From positions 5,384,001 to 5,448,000 of the forward strand of contig NZ_RJUU01000001.1 in the NCBI RefSeq assembly GCF_003751445.1: DNA of 64,000 nt. The letters run 5' to 3'. A model generated the notes under the pieces. That model did no database searches and was not told the origin of the DNA. It was given only the letters and a program-made list of their open reading frames with translations. This document shows, piece by piece, positions 43,602-52,098 of the stretch. The stretch comes from Streptomyces sp. 840.1 (lineage in GTDB: Bacteria; Actinomycetota; Actinomycetes; Streptomycetales; Streptomycetaceae). The position numbers and the translations under genes were made by a program. Position 1 is the first letter of the stretch. Each line of letters opens with the position of its first letter.

Positions 43602-44864
43602 TCAGTTCCCGCTCGTGGCGCGCTGCTGGGCGCGCTTGAGGGCTGCCTCGCTCGACTCGCCGGTGAGGGCGGACTGGAAGGCGCTCTGCAGCGCGAGGGA
43701 GACGGACGACCAGCCCGCGCCGAGCTTCGCGGTGCGCGAGCGGGCGGTGGCGACCTGGTGGGAGAGGGCGGCCAGCTCCGGGACCTTCTCGCGCCACACG
43801 GCGGCGGCCTTCTCGTTGGCCGGGACCATCCAGCTGTTGAGCGCGTAGGTGATCTGCTCCTGTTCGCCCGACATACAGCCGATGATCTTCGCCGACATCT
43901 TCTCGCGGGCGCTGTCACCGGTGTTGGGGACGGTCAGGATCCCGCCGCCCAGCGGACCGACCGAGTCGTCCCCGGCCTTCGGGACCGGGATCTCGGCCAT
44001 GCCCCAGTGCAGCGCCTTCTTGGTGTTGAGGGTCTCGACCTGCCACGGGCCGTTGATCATCATGGCGGCGTTGCCGGCCATGAACTGGTCGTTGACATCG
44101 GCCTGGGTCCAGTTGACCGTCGACTTGGACAGCGAACGGTCCTTCAGCAGGCCCTTCCAGTAGTCCAGCGCCCCGGCCACCTGCGGGCTGTCGAGCTTCG
44201 TCTCGTCGCCGCCGTTGGACCACATGAACGGGGTGAACTGGAAGACCCCGTCCTCCGCGCCGCCCGCGCTGAGCGCCAGCCCGTACCGCTTGCCCCGGGT
44301 GAGCTTCTTCGCGGCCGAGCGCATCTCGGCCCAGGTGGCGGGCACCTTCAGGCCTGCCTCGGCGAGGGCGTCCTTGTCGTAGAACAGCGCCAGGGTGTTC
44401 ACCGTGCGCGCCGCGCCGTAGTAAGTCCCCTCGTACGAGCCGAAGTCGACGATGCCCCGGGGAATGTCGGTGGTGGTCAGGCCGAGGTCCTTCAGCGGTA
44501 TCAGGCCGCCGGCCTCGGCGAACGTCGGCATCTCGGAGGCGTCCAGCTGAAGGACGTCGGGCAGCGACTTCGAGGACGCCATCCGCAGGGCCTTCGTCAT
44601 CACCTGGGCGGCCGGGACGCTCTGCTGCTCGATGGCCACCCCGAGCCGTTTGCCGCACCGGGCCAGCGTCTGGGCGTCCCAGCGGTGGTAGGACTCGTCG
44701 GTCGAGGAGTTCATGACCGTGTACACGTCCGGGTCCCGCTGCTGACCGCAGCCGGACAGGACCGCGCCGCCGGCCAGTGCGCAGACGACGGTCAGCGGGA
44801 CGGTGACCCGCCGGTGGTGACGACGGCGCCGCTGGCGCAGGCCGTCCGGGGAAGCTGCTGTCAC
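43602..44864 (-). CDS. Sugar ABC transporter substrate-binding lipoprotein
   Basis: A 420-residue family 1 extracellular solute-binding protein. After an Arg/His-rich start and a hydrophobic core (VTVPLTVVCALAGGAV), the lipobox LSGC at about residues 36-39 marks a lipoprotein anchored outside the membrane. Mature segments such as FMWSNGGDETKLDSPQVAGA and AMMINGPWQV are typical of oligosaccharide binders. The partner genes (two permeases, GH1 and a divergent GH31 alpha-xylosidase) suggest a xylose-containing oligosaccharide such as a xyloglucan fragment. The GTG at 44864 is the first in-frame start before the signal. It sits 67 bases downstream of xylA, with a GC-rich inverted repeat between them. 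Confidence 0.88.
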   Translation of the reverse strand: MTAASPDGLRQRRRRHHRRVTVPLTVVCALAGGAVLSGCGQQRDPDVYTVMNSSTDESYHRWDAQTLARCGKRLGVAIEQQSVPAAQVMTKALRMASSKSLPDVLQLDASEMPTFAEAGGLIPLKDLGLTTTDIPRGIVDFGSYEGTYYGAARTVNTLALFYDKDALAEAGLKVPATWAEMRSAAKKLTRGKRYGLALSAGGAEDGVFQFTPFMWSNGGDETKLDSPQVAGALDYWKGLLKDRSLSKSTVNWTQADVNDQFMAGNAAMMINGPWQVETLNTKKALHWGMAEIPVPKAGDDSVGPLGGGILTVPNTGDSAREKMSAKIIGCMSGEQEQITYALNSWMVPANEKAAAVWREKVPELAALSHQVATARSRTAKLGAGWSSVSLALQSAFQSALTGESSEAALKRAQQRATSGN

Positions 44865-44931
44865 GAGGGTGCCCTTGGGTGGGAGGGGTACGAAGGGGTG
44901 CCCGGCGGCGGTGGCCGGACACCCGGGGGCG

Positions 44932-46101
44932 TCAGCTGACGCCGAGCAGGTGCTCCATGGCGAGCTGGTCCAGGGCCTCGAACGCCATGGAGCGCTCGGC
45001 CGCGGCCGTCACGTCGAACTCCTCGTAGGCGGTGCGGTCGGCCAGCAGCCCGGCCACACCGTCGGCGGCGGTGGGCCGCGCGAGCTCGTCCAGCCGGGAG
45101 GCGGCCAGCGCCTCCTTGACGGCCGGGTCGGCGCGGAACGCCAGGGCGCGCTCCTTGAGGATCAGGTAGTTGCGCATGCAGTTCTTCGCGGACTCCCAGA
45201 CCCCGTCGATGCCGTCGGTGCGCACCGGCTTGAAGTCGAAGTGCAGCGGGCCGCTGTACTCCGAGCTCTCCAGCAGGTCGACGAGCCAGAAGGCCTGGCG
45301 CAGGTCGCCGGCGCCGAAGCGGAGGTCCTGGTCGTACTTGATGCCGGACTGGCCGTTCAGGTCCAGGTGGAACAGCTTGCCCGCCCAGATGGCCTGCGCG
45401 ATGCCGTGGGCGAAGTTCAGCCCGGCCATCTGCTCGTGGCCGACCTCGGGGTTCACGCCGTACAGCTCGGGGCGCTCCAGGCGCTCGATGAAGGCCAGTG
45501 CGTGACCCACGGTCGGCAGCAGGATGTCGCCCCGCGGCTCGTTCGGCTTGGGCTCGATGGCGAAGCGGAGGTCGTAGCCCTGCTCGGTGACGTACTCGCC
45601 GAGCAGGTCGAACGCCTCCTTCATCCGGTCCAGCGCGAGCCGGATGTCCTTCGCGCCCCCGGACTCCGCACCCTCACGCCCACCCCAGGCCACATACGTC
45701 TCGGCGCCCAGCTCGACCGCCAGGTCGATGTTGCGGATGACCTTGCGCAGCGCGAACCGGCGCACATCACGGTCGTTCGAGGTGAACCCGCCGTCCTTGA
45801 ACACCGGGTGCGTGAACAGGTTCGTCGTCGCCATCGGCACCTTGAGACCGGTGCGGTCCAGGGCGTCCTTGAAGCGGTTGACGAGCGCGGCCCGCTCGGA
45901 GTCGGTCGAGCCGAACGGGATCAGGTCGTCGTCGTGGAACGTCACACCGTGCGCGCCGAGTTCCGCGAGGCGCTCGACCGACTCGACCGGGTCCAGGGCG
46001 GGGCGGGTGGCGTCACCGAAGGGGTCGTTGCCGCGCCAGCCGACGGTCCAGAGCCCGAAGGTGAACCTGTCGGCGGGGGTGGGGGTGAAGCGGTTCGACA
46101 T
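44932..46101 (-). CDS. xylA: Xylose isomerase
   Basis: 389 residues, close to the classical Streptomyces xylose (glucose) isomerase. Catalytic residues are visible: His56 and Asp59 in FHDDDL, the metal ligands in [17 protein letters not shown] and HLDLNGQ, and HFDFK near residue 287. It interconverts D-xylose and D-xylulose in the cytoplasm. It is the first gene of a minus-strand operon and is divergent from the alpha-xylosidase gene. No xylulokinase gene (xylB) lies in the window. The ATG at 46101 begins [13 protein letters not shown], as in homologues. A 335-base promoter region holds possible operators. Confidence 0.96.
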   Translation of the reverse strand: MSNRFTPTPADRFTFGLWTVGWRGNDPFGDATRPALDPVESVERLAELGAHGVTFHDDDLIPFGSTDSERAALVNRFKDALDRTGLKVPMATTNLFTHPVFKDGGFTSNDRDVRRFALRKVIRNIDLAVELGAETYVAWGGREGAESGGAKDIRLALDRMKEAFDLLGEYVTEQGYDLRFAIEPKPNEPRGDILLPTVGHALAFIERLERPELYGVNPEVGHEQMAGLNFAHGIAQAIWAGKLFHLDLNGQSGIKYDQDLRFGAGDLRQAFWLVDLLESSEYSGPLHFDFKPVRTDGIDGVWESAKNCMRNYLILKERALAFRADPAVKEALAASRLDELARPTAADGVAGLLADRTAYEEFDVTAAAERSMAFEALDQLAMEHLLGVS

Positions 46102-46152
46102 ACTGCTGCCTCTTGTCGACATGCCCGGACAGCTGCGCCGCCGCCCGACCGA

Positions 46153-46327
46153 TTTGTTTGCTGGCAGTACTAATACGCCATACCGGCGTTTGTTTCTAGA
46201 CCATCCTTGTGACAGTCCCGTCACGCAGAGGTGATCCGAGGGGGGAGTGCGGGGCGCCGAGTCTCGGCCTGAGCAGGTCCAAGTCCCTGTCCATGGACTG
46301 TCGAAGCGCTTCGAAGAATATTTGTTT
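46153..46327. repeat. Three TTTGTTT repeats in the xylA/alpha-xylosidase promoter gap
   Basis: TTTGTTT occurs at 46153-46159, 46189-46195 and 46321-46327 on the plus strand, unusual in such GC-rich DNA. GTTTGTTT is the half-site of XylR (ROK family) operators in Bacillus, so these may be ROK regulator sites. The 335-base gap 46102-46436 also holds an ACGCC-N5-GGCGT inverted repeat (near 46176-46190) and both promoters. Confidence 0.4.
46301..46314. promoter_or_regulatory. LacI-type palindrome TCGAAGCGCTTCGA
   Basis: A perfect 14-base palindrome with the central CGCG-type GCGC step seen in LacI-family operators, 122 bases before the alpha-xylosidase start. No LacI-family gene lies in the window. 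Confidence 0.5.
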
Positions 46328-46436
46328 TGTGTACGATCAAAACCGGGATCAGCAGCACGGCCCGGTAGCGCCGGCCCGTCCACCCACTCCTGACGACGCA
46401 GCCCGAACACCCCCGTACCGGCTAAGGAAACCCCCC

Positions 46437-48692
46437 ATGAAGTTCACCGACGGCTTCTGGCAGATGCGAGACGGTGTGGACGCCTCGTACGCCACCGAAC
46501 TCCGCGACCTGCGGCTCGATGCCGACCGGCTCACCGCCCACGCGGCCGTCAAGCGTGTGACGCGGCGCGGTGACACGCTCAACGCACCGCTGATCACGGT
46601 GGAGGCGTTCGCCCCCGCCGAGGGCGTCATCGGTGTCCGCGTCACCCACCTCGCGGGCAGGCGCCGCCCCGGCCCCGACTTCGTGCTGCCCGGCGCCACC
46701 GGGGACACCTCGGCCACCACCCGTGACGACGGGGCGGCCGCCGAGCTCACCAGCGGCCCGCTCACCCTCCGGCTGCCCACCGGGGGCGACTTCGGCCTGG
46801 AGTTCCTGGACGCGGACGGCCGCCCGCTGACCGCCGCCGGGCGCAAGGGCACCGCCTTCGCCACGACGGGGGACGGCGGCCACCACATGCTCGCGCAGCT
46901 CGCGCTCGGCGTCGGCGAGACGGTCCACGGGCTGGGCGAGCGGTTCACCCCGTACGTCAAGAACGGCCAGGTCGTCGACATGTGGCAGGCGGACGGCGGG
47001 ACCAACACCGAACAGGCCTACAAGAACGTCCCGTTCTACCTGTCATCGCGCGGCTACGGCGTCTTCGTCAACCACCCGGGCAAGGTCTCCTTCGAGGTCG
47101 GCTCCGAGGCCGTCGGCCAGGTCCAGTTCAGCGTCCAGGACCAGGTACTGGAGTACTTCGTCGTCGCGGGCCCCACGCCCAAGGACGTGCTGACCCGCTA
47201 CACCGCGCTCACCGGCCGCCCGGCCCTCCCGCCGGCCTGGTCCTTCGGACTCTGGCTCACCACCTCGTTCACCACCGACTACGACGAGGAGACCGTCACC
47301 TCCTTCGTGGACGGCATGTCCGAGCGCGGCATCCCGCTCTCCGTCTTCCACTTCGACTGCTTCTGGATGCGCGAGTACCAGTGGTGCGACTTCGAATGGG
47401 ACCCGGACACCTTCCCCGACCCGGACGGCATGCTCGCCCGGCTCAAGGAGAAGGGCCTGAGGATCTGCGTCTGGATCAACCCGTACATCGCGCAGAAGAG
47501 CGCCCTGTACGCCGAGGGCGCGGAGAAGGGCTACTTCGTCCGCACCCCCGGGGGCGACATCTGGCAGTGGGACAAGTGGCAGGCCGGCATGGCGCTGGTC
47601 GACTTCACCGACCCCGCGGCCACCGCCTGGTTCCAGGACAAGCTGAAGACCCTCCTCGGCCAGGGCGTCGACGGCTTCAAGACGGACTTCGGCGAGCGCA
47701 TCCCCACCGATGTCGTCTGGCACGACGGCTCCGACCAGGAGCGGATGCACAACTACTACACGCACCTGTACAACAAGGCCGTCTTCGAACTCCTGGAGAA
47801 GGAGCGCGGCCAGGGCGAAGCGGTCCTGTTCGCCCGTTCCGCCACCGCCGGCGGCCAGCAGTTCCCCGTCCACTGGGGCGGCGACTGCTGGTCCTCCTTC
47901 GGTGCGATGGCCGAGTCGCTGCGCGGCGGGCTCTCCCTCTCGCTCTCGGGATTCGGCTTCTGGAGCCACGACATCGGCGGCTTCGAGGGCACGCCCGACC
48001 CGGCGGTCTTCAAGCGCTGGCTCGCCTTCGGCCTGCTCTCCTCGCACAGCCGCCTGCACGGCTCCTCGTCCTACCGGGTGCCGTGGGAGTTCGGCGACGA
48101 GGCGGTCGCGGTCGCCAGGCAGTTCACCGAGCTGAAGCACCGCCTGATGCCTTACCTGTACGGCGCGGCCGTCGAGGCCCACCGCACCGGCGTCCCGACC
48201 ATGCGCCCGATGCTGCTGGAGTTCCCCGACGACCCGGCGGCCCGCACGGTGGACCGCCAGTACCTGCTGGGCCCCGACCTCCTCGTGGCGCCGGTCTTCA
48301 GCGAGGACGGCCGGGTCGAGTACTACGTCCCCGAGGGCACCTGGACCCACTTCCTGACCGGCGAGACCGTCACGGGCCCCGCCTGGCACCGCGGCACTTA
48401 CGGCTTCGACAGCCTCCCGCTCCTGGTTCGCCCCGGCGCGGTCCTGCCGCTCGGCGCGGACGTCTCGCGCCCCGACGGCGACTGGACGCAGGACCTTCAG
48501 CTGCGGGTGTACGCCCCCGAGGGCCTGGGTGACTTCACCCGCACGGTGACGGTCCCCGGCCTCACGGGCGCCCCGGCCGCCACGTACGAACTGGTCCGCG
48601 AGGGCGGCACGCTCCGGGTCACGGCGGACACGGAACGGCCGTACGAGGTCGTGGTCGTCGGTGACGCGACGACGGAGGTCGTCAGGGGCTGA
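46437..48692 (+). CDS. GH31 alpha-xylosidase (YicI type)
   Basis: 751 residues, full length for YicI-like alpha-xylosidases. The nucleophile Asp417 lies in FKTDFGE, and the acid/base region is [20 protein letters not shown]. An N-terminal beta-sandwich precedes the barrel, with [20 protein letters not shown] at its end. There is no signal peptide, so it acts inside the cell, releasing xylose from alpha-xylosyl ends such as isoprimeverose. The ATG at 46437 has AAGGAAA upstream. It is divergent from xylA; together with xylA, the ABC importer and GH1 it completes a route from xyloglucan fragments to xylulose and glucose. Other GH31 activities cannot be excluded. Confidence 0.9.
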   Translation: MKFTDGFWQMRDGVDASYATELRDLRLDADRLTAHAAVKRVTRRGDTLNAPLITVEAFAPAEGVIGVRVTHLAGRRRPGPDFVLPGATGDTSATTRDDGAAAELTSGPLTLRLPTGGDFGLEFLDADGRPLTAAGRKGTAFATTGDGGHHMLAQLALGVGETVHGLGERFTPYVKNGQVVDMWQADGGTNTEQAYKNVPFYLSSRGYGVFVNHPGKVSFEVGSEAVGQVQFSVQDQVLEYFVVAGPTPKDVLTRYTALTGRPALPPAWSFGLWLTTSFTTDYDEETVTSFVDGMSERGIPLSVFHFDCFWMREYQWCDFEWDPDTFPDPDGMLARLKEKGLRICVWINPYIAQKSALYAEGAEKGYFVRTPGGDIWQWDKWQAGMALVDFTDPAATAWFQDKLKTLLGQGVDGFKTDFGERIPTDVVWHDGSDQERMHNYYTHLYNKAVFELLEKERGQGEAVLFARSATAGGQQFPVHWGGDCWSSFGAMAESLRGGLSLSLSGFGFWSHDIGGFEGTPDPAVFKRWLAFGLLSSHSRLHGSSSYRVPWEFGDEAVAVARQFTELKHRLMPYLYGAAVEAHRTGVPTMRPMLLEFPDDPAARTVDRQYLLGPDLLVAPVFSEDGRVEYYVPEGTWTHFLTGETVTGPAWHRGTYGFDSLPLLVRPGAVLPLGADVSRPDGDWTQDLQLRVYAPEGLGDFTRTVTVPGLTGAPAATYELVREGGTLRVTADTERPYEVVVVGDATTEVVRG

Positions 48693-48740
48693 GGGCGCGG
48701 CGGGCCCCTTCGTGCCGGGGGCGGGGCCCTCCCCGCGCGG

Positions 48741-49049
48741 TCAGAGGTCGCTGTCGATCCCCGTGACGACCGGTGTGCCGATCGGCGCGTCCCGATCCGA
48801 GAGCCCGGCCTCCCGCAGTGCCGTGGACACCAGCCCCGCCGCGTCGAGCTCCGCCGTGTAGCGGTCCGCGGCCTCGACCTCCAGGCGGATGGAGAAGGTG
48901 CCGTCCTCGTTGAGGGTCAGCAGGTCGAGCCCCTCGCTCCTGCTCACATCCGTGTGCCGCTTGGCCAGCGTCTCCTTCAGCGTCGCGAGCGAGTCCTCCG
49001 GGACCTCGGTGACGAAAGTTCCGGGCACGGTGATGACGAAGGTGGTCAC
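48741..49049 (-). CDS. Hypothetical protein
   Basis: About 102 residues with no recognised domain: TTFVITVPGTFVTEVPEDSL at the N-terminus, SIRLEVEAADRYTAELDAAG in the middle and PVVTGIDSDL at the end. The GTG at 49049 with GGAAAC upstream is the better start; the frame extends to 49253. It lies convergent with the GH31 gene and downstream of a TetR gene on the same strand. Confidence 0.6.
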   Translation of the reverse strand: MTTFVITVPGTFVTEVPEDSLATLKETLAKRHTDVSRSEGLDLLTLNEDGTFSIRLEVEAADRYTAELDAAGLVSTALREAGLSDRDAPIGTPVVTGIDSDL

Positions 49050-49158
49050 GACGTTTCCTGCTTCCGTTGCGTAAAGGGCGTCTTGTCCGCGTTCCCGCAT
49101 TCTCCGCTCCGAACCGGTCGCGGAGGCGGACCGACGGCGTCGAGCCCCCGTGTCCGCC

Positions 49159-49776
49159 TCACGGCGCCGGCTCCGGGCGCCGAAGGCCGGGGAAGGAGGC
49201 GGGGGTTGCCCAGCCGCGCAGTACGGCGTCGACCGTCGAGTCGAACGCGGCATCGGCCGCGGTGCCGACGAGGCCGCCGGCTAGTTCGAGGGTGACGAGC
49301 CCGTGCAGGGCGACCCACAACGAGACGGCGATCAGTGTGGTGTCGCCGGCGAGGGCCTGGGCCGCCACGGCACGGTCGATCGCCGCGACGAGCGGCCGCA
49401 CCGGGTCCCGGTCGCCGACCCGGGCCGACGGTACGAAGGACTGTGCGCCACCGAACAACACCGTGTAGAGGTGGCGGTGTTCGCGTCCCCAATGGCGGTA
49501 CGCGACGGCCAGCGCGTACAGATCCGCCAGGGCGGCCTCCGAGGCGGGAACCGCTGTCAGGTCCTGGAACAGTCCGGCGACGGCCTGGTCGCGCACCTCG
49601 CGGACCAGTCCGTCCTTCCCCCGGAATAACGTGTACACCGCCGCCGTCGACGTTCCGGCGGCAGTGGCCAGCGCGCGGACGGTGACCGACTCCTGCGGAC
49701 GGGTGGCGAACATCTCGGTCGCGCAGGCGACGAGCCGTTCCCGGACGGCGGCGTCGTTCGTTCTCGGCCTTCCCAT
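49159..49776 (-). CDS. TetR family transcriptional regulator
   Basis: 205 residues. The N-terminal HTH (VRERLVACATEMFATRPQES, then VTVRALATAAGTSTAAVYTL) spans about 10-55; the C-terminal domain (YALAVAYRHWGREHRHLYTV, then VALHGLVTLELAGGLVG) is ligand binding. It is divergent from a membrane alpha/beta hydrolase gene (49856) across 79 bases that hold 13-base direct repeats (49806-49836). It probably represses itself and the hydrolase gene. The ATG at 49776 begins MGRPRTND, a usual TetR N-terminus. Confidence 0.9.
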   Translation of the reverse strand: MGRPRTNDAAVRERLVACATEMFATRPQESVTVRALATAAGTSTAAVYTLFRGKDGLVREVRDQAVAGLFQDLTAVPASEAALADLYALAVAYRHWGREHRHLYTVLFGGAQSFVPSARVGDRDPVRPLVAAIDRAVAAQALAGDTTLIAVSLWVALHGLVTLELAGGLVGTAADAAFDSTVDAVLRGWATPASFPGLRRPEPAP

Positions 49777-49805
49777 GAGGAGCAGTCTACCGTGTTGATA
49801 ACATC

Positions 49806-49836
49806 GTTTCAAAACGCTGTTCCAAAACACCGTTCC
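49806..49836. promoter_or_regulatory. 13-base direct repeats between the TetR and hydrolase genes
   Basis: GTTTCAAAAC (49806), GTTCCAAAAC (49819) and GTTCC (49832) start exactly 13 bases apart. The A-rich stretch is unlike its surroundings. It is a likely TetR operator cluster covering both divergent promoters. Confidence 0.45.
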
Positions 49837-49855
49837 AGCTGATCGGGAGATCGCC

Positions 49856-51190
49856 GTGCCACTTTCCGTCATACGCCCCCTGCGCCTTCTCGGCCGCCTG
49901 CTGGCCGGCATCGCCGTGGTGGTGGGGCTGGTCGCCTTATTCCTGGCGCTGACCGTCGCCACCGACGGCGCGGGATCGGGGTTCGTCGCGTGGTCCGTGG
50001 CCGTCGGGACCGCGGCTTCCGCGGCGCTGTGGCGGGGCCGCCGCCGCTCCTGGCGGGGACGGCTGGGCCCATGGCTGCCGGTGCTCGTCGCGGCGGCCCT
50101 CACGCTGTCGGTGTGCGTCCCCACCGCCCCCACGACGCGCCGCACCCCGCCCGCCCTGTCGTTCGTGACCGCCGAGCACTGGAGCCTGTCCACCGGCAGC
50201 CGGGTCGCGGCGTACCACTACCCGCCCACCGGCGACAGCCCCCGGCAACGCGTCCCGCTCGTCTACCTCAACGGCGGCCCGGTGCGCGGCATCTCCGTGC
50301 TCGACCACCGCTTCCTGCAGCGGCTCGCGGGACAGGGCTACGACGTCTACACCTACGAACAGGCCGGCGGCGGACGCAGCGACCTGCTGCCCATGAACCA
50401 GTACTCGATCACCCGGTCCGTCCGCGACCTCGGTGCCTTCGTCGGCAAACTCGGCAAGGGCCGCGCCGATGTGCTGGGCTTCTCCGCAGGCGCGGTCGTG
50501 CTCACCCGCGCGCTCGCCGACCCGGCCATCGCCGCCCAGCTGCACCGGGCGGTCATCGCCGAGCCGGGCCCGGTGGACGGTCCCGCCACCCGGATGGCCG
50601 AGCAGAAGGGCCGGCCGTCGGCCCGCGGCCTCGCACCGGACGTCACCGGACCGCGCTCCACACACGTCCCGCGGTACGCGGTCGCCTTCGGACTCATGCG
50701 GCTCGGGCTGCTCAGCCCGGACAACGGGCTGGTGGGGCAGGCGGAGGGCGACAACGCCTTCACCGCAGCCGATCTCGGCAGCGACACCGCGTCCGCCTAC
50801 TGCGCGCGGGACGCCCACCGCATCCCGGTCGAGGACACGGCGGACAACTTCTCCTTCAGCGCCGCCGCCAGCCTCCGCATCCAGCAGACGATCAAGGACT
50901 CGCCCTCCCTCGCCCCCCGGCTCAGGCGCTCCCGGACACCCGCGATGCTGATGATCGCCGAGTGCTCCTCCCAGGTCCGGCAGTGGCAGACGGCCGTCCT
51001 CGCGGACAACCCCGCCATCCGGCGCACCCAGTACATGCCCGGCGTCGGCCACCACATGTGGAACGGCCTGAGTGACAACGACCGGCGAGCGGCAGCGGTC
51101 ATCACCGCGTTCCTCCAGGACAAGCCCGCACCGCTGCCCGACTACCCGACCCGGGCAGGGATCCCCGCCTTCCTCCGCGGCCACAAATAG
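49856..51190 (+). CDS. Membrane-anchored alpha/beta hydrolase with a TTA codon
   Basis: 444 residues. About three N-terminal helices (LLAGIAVVVGLVALFLALTV and the following segments up to residue 90) anchor an alpha/beta hydrolase of the prolyl aminopeptidase-like type: VPLVYLNGGPVRGISVLDHR (oxyanion hole), GFSAGAVVLTRAL (nucleophile Ser) and GVGHHMWNGL (catalytic His). Leucine 28 is a TTA codon (49937-49939), read only by the bldA tRNA. The start is the GTG at 49856, and the divergent TetR gene probably controls it. The substrate is unknown. Confidence 0.83.
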   Translation: MPLSVIRPLRLLGRLLAGIAVVVGLVALFLALTVATDGAGSGFVAWSVAVGTAASAALWRGRRRSWRGRLGPWLPVLVAAALTLSVCVPTAPTTRRTPPALSFVTAEHWSLSTGSRVAAYHYPPTGDSPRQRVPLVYLNGGPVRGISVLDHRFLQRLAGQGYDVYTYEQAGGGRSDLLPMNQYSITRSVRDLGAFVGKLGKGRADVLGFSAGAVVLTRALADPAIAAQLHRAVIAEPGPVDGPATRMAEQKGRPSARGLAPDVTGPRSTHVPRYAVAFGLMRLGLLSPDNGLVGQAEGDNAFTAADLGSDTASAYCARDAHRIPVEDTADNFSFSAAASLRIQQTIKDSPSLAPRLRRSRTPAMLMIAECSSQVRQWQTAVLADNPAIRRTQYMPGVGHHMWNGLSDNDRRAAAVITAFLQDKPAPLPDYPTRAGIPAFLRGHK

Positions 51191-51425
51191 GCGAGCGGCC
51201 CCCCGGCGAACGCCCGGTGACCGGTGCCCGGGGCGGCCCGGCCGTCCGGCCACCCGCACCGCGGGCAGCCGCGTCCGCTCGCCCCGGGCGCGCCCGACCG
51301 CCTGGCCATGGCTGGAATGCGATCGTGGACCAGCGGGTTCGCACCATCGACAGCACGCGACGCAGCCCGGCCCGGCCGGGCGGCTTCCGTGAGCGGTAAC
51401 GGCACAGAGAGCGGATGACCTTCAC

Positions 51426-52067
51426 ATGGGCGAGTTGATCCTGATCCGGCACGGCGAGACCGAGTGGTCCCGCAACGGGCAGCACACGAGCCACACCGAC
51501 CTGCCCCTGACCCCGCTCGGTGAGCGCCAGGCCCGCGCCCTCGCGCCGCTGCTCGCGGACCGTGACATCGCCCTCACCCTGGTCAGCCCCTCGGTACGGG
51601 CCCGGCGCACCGCCGAACTCGCCGGGCTGGCCGCCCCCCGGATCACCCCCGAACTGCGCGAGTGGGACTACGGCGGCTACGAGGGCATCACCACGCACGA
51701 GATCCACCGGACCCGCCCCGGCTGGAACCTCTGGACGGACGGGGTCACCGCCGGTCCCGAGGCGCACCCCGGCGAGACCCCGGCGGAGGTCGGGGAGCGG
51801 GCCGACCGGGTGCTGGCCGAGGTCCGGGAAGCCGCCGAGCGGGCCGGGGACGAGGACATCGTGCTCGTCGCCCACTCGCACTTCCTGCGCGTCCTGACCG
51901 CCCGCTACCTCGGGCTGACCCCCGCCGAGGGCACGCTCTTCCAGCTCGCCACCGGCGCCGTGTCCCGGCTGGGCACGGAACACGGGCAGCCGGTCATCAC
52001 CGCGTGGAACGTGTCCCTGCCCGAGAGCCTGTTCCCCACCGCCGTTCCGGACGCCTCCCAGCCCTGA
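51426..52067 (+). CDS. Histidine phosphatase family protein
   Basis: 213 residues of the phosphoglycerate mutase-like histidine phosphatase superfamily. The catalytic motif LIRHGETEW includes His9; the other active-site elements are SPSVRARRTAELAG, ELREWDYGGYEGIT and VAHSHFLRVLTARYLGL with the second His. It is likely a cytoplasmic phosphatase of the cobC/GpmB type. The start is the ATG at 51426. The preceding 235 bases show no other gene. The substrate is unknown. Confidence 0.88.
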   Translation: MGELILIRHGETEWSRNGQHTSHTDLPLTPLGERQARALAPLLADRDIALTLVSPSVRARRTAELAGLAAPRITPELREWDYGGYEGITTHEIHRTRPGWNLWTDGVTAGPEAHPGETPAEVGERADRVLAEVREAAERAGDEDIVLVAHSHFLRVLTARYLGLTPAEGTLFQLATGAVSRLGTEHGQPVITAWNVSLPESLFPTAVPDASQP

Positions 52068-52098
52068 AGGGGTGCCGAGCGCCCGGTGCTGCCGGACG

